Shown: positions 5,531 to 8,784 of the stretch, piece by piece
Numbering within the stretch: position 1 is the stretch's first letter
Layout: the number at the start of each line of letters is the position of its first letter
Assembly: GCA_016782355.1 (NCBI GenBank)
Contig: JADHYP010000056.1
Coordinates: forward strand, 1-8,784
Direction of reading: 5' to 3'
DNA from: Candidatus Syntropharchaeum sp.
GTDB taxonomy: Archaea; Halobacteriota; Syntropharchaeia; Alkanophagales; Methanospirareceae
Length of the DNA stretch: 8,784 nt
Made by a program: the position numbers and the translations under genes
Notes under the pieces: model-generated
Told to the model about the DNA's origin: nothing
The model's database searches: none
Seen by the model: the letters and a program-made list of their open reading frames with translations, nothing else

Positions 5531-6178
5531 TCAACCCATCCCGACCTTCACCTTTAGTTTGCCGAGGGTCGTTTTTATCTCTATAATTTCTGCTTTAAGC
5601 CATTCAACATCTTCTTCAATCCTTTCTTTGATAACTTCCCTGGTCTTTTCCCCTTCTTCACTCACGACTTCGCTCACCTTCTCGATAGTTTCCCTTGTCT
5701 TCTCGCTCTCCCCTTTCACAACCGCTCTTGTCTTCTCACTCTCCTCACGTATCGCATTTATCGTTTCGTCTTGCTTTTCCAGCGTCATATCTTGCTTCGC
5801 CAGCGTCATATCTTGCTTTTCCAGCATCATATCTTGCCTTTTAAGCATACCCACGCCTGTTTGCGCTATCTTCGCTAACTGTGAAACCATAAAGGACTGC
5901 CTGAAAGAATCAATGCTCCTTATCTCTTCGGGATAATCCTCCACTTCTACGGCAAGAACCGAAGCGTCAGGGGGATAATTTGAGCGTGCAAACTCCACAA
6001 ATCGGTTAATCTTCTCTTCCGGTCCGTCAACCAGAGCAATCAAACGTTGTTCACCATCTACAACAATATTTCGTGCATCGAAATTCTCAATGAACATGCT
6101 TTCTGCCTCGGTCAGCAGAAATAGCCTGTAACCTACGTCGTGAACCTTTCCCCTTATTATTATCCTCTTCGCTTTCAT
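5531..6178 (-). CDS. Acylphosphatase-like protein with long coiled coil
   Basis: A 215-residue protein of two parts. Residues 1-95 look like an acylphosphatase fold. GKVHDVGYR (10-18) matches the family loop GxVQGVGFR including the catalytic Arg (R18), and RNIVVDG (36-42) offers the catalytic Asn (N37). Acylphosphatases hydrolyse carboxyl-phosphate bonds, and both key residues are present, but the loop is altered (HD for QG). Residues 111-138 are four near-exact heptads of the form MLEKQDM. They are followed by ESEKTR units at 146-151 and 157-162 with 11-residue spacing and a related EGEKTR at 175-180, then helix to about 205. This predicts a long, highly charged oligomerising coiled coil with no membrane segment or signal peptide. 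Similar two-part proteins exist in methanogen-related archaea as far as I recall; their function is unknown to me. It is the first gene of a minus-strand pair with uL24. Confidence 0.8.
   Translation of the reverse strand: MKAKRIIIRGKVHDVGYRLFLLTEAESMFIENFDARNIVVDGEQRLIALVDGPEEKINRFVEFARSNYPPDASVLAVEVEDYPEEIRSIDSFRQSFMVSQLAKIAQTGVGMLKRQDMMLEKQDMTLAKQDMTLEKQDETINAIREESEKTRAVVKGESEKTRETIEKVSEVVSEEGEKTREVIKERIEEDVEWLKAEIIEIKTTLGKLKVKVGMG
5765..5848 (-). repeat. Four 21-bp repeats encoding QD heptads
   Basis: Four consecutive 21-bp units encode MLKRQDM, MLEKQDM, TLAKQDM and TLEKQDE in the coiled-coil part of the acylphosphatase-like protein. The middle units differ at only about two bases, so similarity is kept at DNA level and not only in protein. 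This suggests recent expansion by unequal exchange or slippage in whole heptads. Confidence 0.85.
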
Positions 6179-6204
6179 TTCTTCTTGACTATTAAATTTT
6201 ACAA

Positions 6205-6212
6205 ATATAAAA
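6205..6212. promoter_or_regulatory. Central TATA-like element between divergent genes
   Basis: ATATAAAA (TTTTATAT on the minus strand) is centred about 30 nt before the minus-strand ATG (6178) and about 27 nt before the plus-strand ATG (6236). Either gene could therefore be transcribed from it as a nearly leaderless message. The minus-strand reading is the better TATA match. ATTAAATTTT (6191-6200) is an alternative plus-strand box. The BRE that would give direction is not clear. Confidence 0.5.
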
Positions 6213-6235
6213 GGATTGGAGATTTGTTATGGTTT

Positions 6236-7474
6236 ATGCTCGAATACGATGTCGTCGTGGTAGGTAGTGGTCCGGCAGGCTGCATGACGGCGAAATATGC
6301 AGCGAAGGAGGGAGTTTCTACGCTGATTATCGAGGAGGATGCAGAAATAGGCGAGCCAGTTCAATGTGCCGGGCTTATAAGCAAAAGAGCAGTAGAAGAG
6401 AGCGAACTGAAGAGTAAATCATTCATAAACTGCGAGTTGAAGGGTGCAATAATTCATTCGCATTCGCACGACGTAAGGATAGAATCACCATCGCCGGAGA
6501 AGAGGGCTTTTGCCATAGGGAGGAGCGTCTTTGATAAGGAATTGGCGAAAGAGGCGCAGAAGGAAGGTGCGGACATAATTCTGGGGAGCAAAGTTAAAAG
6601 AGTAAAGAAAAGGGCGGGGGAGACAAAGCTAACGATAAGCACGACGGGCGAAGAGGAAATAAGAGCAAGTGTAGTCATTGGCGCTGATGGTGCGAGGAGC
6701 GGAGTGGCAAAAATGGCGGGGATGAAAGTCACAAAGAACTTCCTGAACTGCGTGCAAGTAGAGGGCGAATATGAAATGGACGAAGCATTTGCAGAGATTT
6801 TCGTGGGTAAAACAATAGCGCCGGGTTTCTTCGCATGGGCTATCCCGATTAACGAAGACGTTGCTCGAATCGGTCTCTGCATAGACAAAAGGTTTTCACC
6901 ACATCCAAACCCATTGCTATTTTTAAAAAGGAATTTATCGGAGCACCCGGTTATAGCGAGGAAATACAAAGGCAGCAGTTCTAATTTTACAGTCGGGACA
7001 ATCCCCATTCCGGTAGGTGCAGGCTTGCTGCGAAGGCGAGGACGAGGGCAAACCGTAAGTGTAGATAAAGAGGGGGGGCTAATGTTGGTCGGAGATGCCG
7101 CGGCTCAAGTCAAGCCAGTCACAGGCGGTGGTGTGTATTATGGAATGAAATGTGGTAAGATAGCGGGTGAGATAGCGGCAAAAGCGTGTTTGACGGGGGA
7201 TATGAAGGTGCTGAATGCGTATGAAAGACGATGGCGGAAGGAAATAGGGAAGGAAATAGCGTTTGGGCTGAAGGTTCACCGGTTAAGGTGTGTAATTAGC
7301 GACAAGGACTTCGATACGATTTTCCGGACGCTGTCACAGGACGCGGTATTGCAACTAATAAAAAGGAAGGGTGATATGGACTATCCATCAGTCGTATTTC
7401 GTGAGTTTTTAAAGCATCCGCGTCTCATCAAGTTAATGGCAATGAACATCCTAAAATATTTATATACGAAGTGA
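6236..7474 (+). CDS. Digeranylgeranylglycerophospholipid reductase (geranylgeranyl reductase)
   Basis: A 412-residue FAD enzyme that saturates the geranylgeranyl chains of archaeal ether lipids, a late membrane-lipid step. The N-terminal dinucleotide motif is VVGSGPAG (8-15), followed by EIGEPVQCAGLIS (37-49) with the family cysteine C44, GADGARSGVAKMAG (149-162), and the substrate-side motif PGFFAWAIP (196-204), a variant of PxxYxWxFP. The second FAD motif is LVGDAAAQVKPVTGGGVYYG (284-303). A basic stretch, LLRRRGRGQ (264-272), sits just before that motif. I chose ATG 6236 because MLEYDVVVVGSGPAG is the normal family start; the open frame extends to 6140, but that would overlap the divergent gene. 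GGAG at 6218-6221 is a distant SD; leaderless translation is the alternative. uS15 follows after 51 nt. Confidence 0.91.
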   Translation: MLEYDVVVVGSGPAGCMTAKYAAKEGVSTLIIEEDAEIGEPVQCAGLISKRAVEESELKSKSFINCELKGAIIHSHSHDVRIESPSPEKRAFAIGRSVFDKELAKEAQKEGADIILGSKVKRVKKRAGETKLTISTTGEEEIRASVVIGADGARSGVAKMAGMKVTKNFLNCVQVEGEYEMDEAFAEIFVGKTIAPGFFAWAIPINEDVARIGLCIDKRFSPHPNPLLFLKRNLSEHPVIARKYKGSSSNFTVGTIPIPVGAGLLRRRGRGQTVSVDKEGGLMLVGDAAAQVKPVTGGGVYYGMKCGKIAGEIAAKACLTGDMKVLNAYERRWRKEIGKEIAFGLKVHRLRCVISDKDFDTIFRTLSQDAVLQLIKRKGDMDYPSVVFREFLKHPRLIKLMAMNILKYLYTK

Positions 7475-7511
7475 AGATAAGGTAATCAGATAAAGGAAAT
7501 TGGAGGGCTGT

Positions 7512-7528
7512 GGGAGAGAAAAAAAATG
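7512..7528 (+). promoter_or_regulatory. uS15 ribosome-binding site, part of a duplicated leader
   Basis: GGGAGAGAAAAAAAATG includes an SD (GGGAG) 9 nt before the uS15 start codon. The same 17-mer, with one base changed, precedes the membrane-protein gene at 8011-8027. Confidence 0.7.
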
Positions 7529-8002
7529 GCGAGGATGTATGCAAGGAAGCGAGGAAAATCAGGTTCCAAGCGACCATTTAGCTTCAGTCTCAGGAAAGCT
7601 GCGCCTGAATGGGTGGAGCTGACAGCAGAAGAAGTGGAGAAAAAAGTGGTTGAGTTATACGAGCGGGGACTTTCGACAAGCGAGGTAGGAATAGCACTAA
7701 GGGATAGTAATGGCGTGCCGAGCGTTGCGCTGGTCACGGGGAAAAAGATAACGGGAATTTTAAAGGAAGAAAATATTGTGCCTGAGATACCGGAAAGTCT
7801 CCAGAATTTGATGCGAAAAGCACTTCGGATGAGAAAGCATATTGAAGAGAATAAGAAAGACCTCCATAATAAAAGAGCGCTACAGTTAACCGAATCGAAG
7901 ATAAGAAGGCTTGTGAAGTATTATAGGAGGGAGAAGGTCTTACCAGAGGACTGGAAATATAAGCCTGAAATTGCAGAATTTATTATGCGGGGGTGGACGT
8001 AA
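7526..8002 (+). CDS. rps15: 30S ribosomal protein uS15
   Basis: Encodes the 158-residue archaeal/eukaryotic-type uS15, which binds 16S rRNA helices and contributes to the subunit bridge near the platform. The archaeal N-terminal extension is visible: [17 protein letters not shown] (1-17), [22 protein letters not shown] in part (27-48) and the loop [23 protein letters not shown] (52-74). The conserved S15 helical core (about 88-145) includes [23 protein letters not shown] in part, with the LH/NKR and [12 protein letters not shown] residues that contact rRNA. The start at 7526 has GGGAG 9 nt upstream. Neighbours are geranylgeranyl reductase upstream and a small membrane protein 22 nt downstream, so it is probably in one transcript with eS17. 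Confidence 0.96.
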   Translation: MARMYARKRGKSGSKRPFSFSLRKAAPEWVELTAEEVEKKVVELYERGLSTSEVGIALRDSNGVPSVALVTGKKITGILKEENIVPEIPESLQNLMRKALRMRKHIEENKKDLHNKRALQLTESKIRRLVKYYRREKVLPEDWKYKPEIAEFIMRGWT

Positions 8003-8010
8003 GGAGTAGA

Positions 8011-8027
8011 GGGAGACAAAAAAAATG
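8011..8027 (+). promoter_or_regulatory. Membrane-protein ribosome-binding site, duplicated leader
   Basis: GGGAGACAAAAAAAATG gives an SD (GGGAG) 9 nt before ATG 8025. It is identical to the uS15 leader at 7512-7528 except for C in place of G at the seventh base. Confidence 0.7.
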
Positions 8028-8252
8028 AAAGGATATGGAGAAATATTGTTGGGACTCGTATTAGTAATATTGGGGATAGGCATGTTAGTTATTCCGCAGG
8101 TGGATTTTTTCTGGGAGGCGCTAAAGACGGTTATATTAGGGTTTATTCCCATATTCGTGTTGTTAGTCGGGGCAGTGTTTTTGATGATAGGCGTGAGTGA
8201 CGTGAGAGAGAAGGGAGAAGAAATAGAAAGCGAAAAAGAAGAGAGTGATTAG
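8025..8252 (+). CDS. Small two-helix membrane protein, function unknown
   Basis: A 75-residue protein I cannot assign to a named family. It has two clear hydrophobic helices at about 6-24 (EILLGLVLVILGIGMLVIP) and 35-57 (ending in VFLMIGVSDV), joined by a short loop with PQVDFFWEALK. The C-terminal 16 residues are almost all charged (EKGEEIESEKEESD). With few charges before helix 1, a hairpin with both ends on one side is likely; the charged tail would then be cytoplasmic. The start is well supported by the SD GGGAG. It lies 22 nt after uS15, and eS17 begins 2 nt after its stop, so it is cotranscribed with ribosomal protein genes. Its composition matches its neighbours, with no sign of transfer. 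Confidence 0.75.
   Translation: MKGYGEILLGLVLVILGIGMLVIPQVDFFWEALKTVILGFIPIFVLLVGAVFLMIGVSDVREKGEEIESEKEESD
8243..8249 (+). promoter_or_regulatory. Ribosome-binding site of eS17
   Basis: GAGTGAT, similar to the GAGGTGAT consensus, ends 5 nt before the GTG at 8255. It lies within the last codons of the membrane-protein gene and supports the GTG start. Confidence 0.5.
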
Positions 8253-8254
8253 CC

Positions 8255-8449
8255 GTGGGAACGATTAAACCGACATATATAAAGAAGCTGGCGAGACAAT
8301 TGCTGAAAGAAGTGCAGGAGTTCACGGAAGACTTCGACGTGAATAAGAAAATAGTGGATAAGTATACAAATATAGAGAGCAAAGGAGTAAGAAATAGAGT
8401 GGCGGGATATATAACACATAAAAAGAGGCGGGTGAAGGGTGAGAGTTGA
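8255..8449 (+). CDS. rps17e: 30S ribosomal protein eS17
   Basis: A 64-residue protein matching archaeal eS17 (S17e), a small-subunit protein shared with eukaryotes but absent from bacteria. [16 protein letters not shown] (2-17), [22 protein letters not shown] (23-44) and [11 protein letters not shown] (45-55) form the conserved core, with basic residues after it (KKRRVK). Length is typical of the archaeal form. The GTG start is supported by GAGTGAT 5 nt upstream and gives the expected [10 protein letters not shown] beginning. It starts 2 nt after the membrane-protein stop and ends 1 nt before dapA, so it is translated within a tight operon. The eS17-dapA pairing also occurs in other euryarchaea as far as I recall. 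Confidence 0.95.
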   Translation: MGTIKPTYIKKLARQLLKEVQEFTEDFDVNKKIVDKYTNIESKGVRNRVAGYITHKKRRVKGES

Positions 8450-8450
8450 A

Positions 8451-8784
8451 ATGTTAAAGATGGAAGGTGTGTATCCGGCGCTTATAACGCCGTTTACAAA
8501 GGATGACGAAGTGGATAAGGAAGGTTTGAGGCGGCTTGTAGAATACGCGATAGAGGGCGGCGTAGCGGGAATGGTCCCGTGTGGCACGACAGGCGAATCC
8601 GCAACGCTTTCGCATGAAGAGCATAAGGAAGTGATAGATACGGTGGTGGACTGTTCAACGGTGCCGGTGATAGCAGGCACGGGCTCGAATAACACAAAGG
8701 AGGCGGTAGAGTTCACGAAATATGCGGAAGATGCGGGTGCGGAGGCGTGCCTTTTGATTACGCCTTATTACAACAAACCGAATG
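8451..8784 (+). CDS. dapA: 4-hydroxy-tetrahydrodipicolinate synthase, 5' part
   Basis: The first 111 residues of DapA, cut off by the window end. DapA condenses pyruvate with aspartate semialdehyde in the diaminopimelate/lysine pathway, using a Schiff-base lysine that would lie downstream of this fragment. Visible hallmarks are [10 protein letters not shown] (6-15), [19 protein letters not shown] (44-62) with the GTTGES substrate-binding motif, [17 protein letters not shown] (71-87) and ITPYYNKPN (103-111) with the conserved tyrosine. ATG 8451 has GGGTGA (8437-8442) at 8 nt spacing; ATG 8460 is an alternative three codons later. It begins 1 nt after the eS17 stop. Related aldolases (KDG aldolase, N-acetylneuraminate lyase) share the fold, but the sequence closely resembles archaeal DapA. 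Confidence 0.92.
   Translation, partial: MLKMEGVYPALITPFTKDDEVDKEGLRRLVEYAIEGGVAGMVPCGTTGESATLSHEEHKEVIDTVVDCSTVPVIAGTGSNNTKEAVEFTKYAEDAGAEACLLITPYYNKPN

Noticed and set aside
5424..5936. Plus-strand open frame (170 codons) that looks like a membrane protein
   Set aside because: Its hydrophobic Ser/Phe/Ile-rich sequence is the complement of the Lys/Glu-rich coiled coil and uL24 N-terminus on the minus strand; it has no RBS and no family match.
6140..6235. N-terminal extension of geranylgeranyl reductase upstream of 6236
   Set aside because: The added residues (NLSPYYYPLRFHFF and so on) are unlike the family and would overlap the divergent acylphosphatase-like gene and the promoter region.

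Overview
The window is ordinary-looking but informative archaeal housekeeping DNA. Every recognisable protein is archaeal in type: proteasome alpha subunit, SBDS, the three core exosome proteins, transcription factor E, geranylgeranyl reductase for ether lipids, and ribosomal proteins uL24, uS15 and eS17. Gene order points to Euryarchaeota in the broad sense. Base composition is moderate to low in GC, coding strands are strongly purine-loaded (AGA/AGG for Arg, ATA for Ile), and GTG starts are common. The acylphosphatase-like protein with a QD-type coiled coil reminds me of proteins from methanogen/ANME/Archaeoglobus-type lineages, but that placement is a weak inference.

Layout. (1) 1-223: AT-rich promoter region, tRNA-Ala(CGC), then a tandem TARG repeat leading to the psmA ribosome-binding site. 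(2) 224-3959, plus strand: psmA, SBDS, rrp4, rrp41, rrp42, tightly packed. This is the core of the archaeal proteasome-exosome superoperon, joining protein degradation, 60S maturation and 3'-to-5' RNA degradation. (3) 3960-4090: non-coding, holding a 9-bp-period CACAGATT repeat and a TATA-type promoter. (4) 4091-5139, plus: tfe, overlapped by 28 nt by an HD-domain phosphohydrolase. (5) 5147-6178, minus: acylphosphatase-like coiled-coil protein followed by ribosomal protein uL24. (6) 6179-6235: short divergent promoter region with one central TATA-like element. (7) 6236-8784, plus: geranylgeranyl reductase, uS15, a small two-helix membrane protein, eS17 and the 5' part of dapA, which runs off the window.

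No insertion sequence, CRISPR array, phage gene, toxin-antitoxin pair or defence system was seen, and I do not claim an undescribed system. The points most worth a second look are the acylphosphatase with 21-bp heptad repeats cotranscribed with a relocated uL24 gene, the tRNA-Ala/psmA junction built of stop-rich repeats, the CxC first knuckle of the TFE zinc ribbon, the shared divergent promoter, and an unrecognised membrane protein placed between two ribosomal protein genes.
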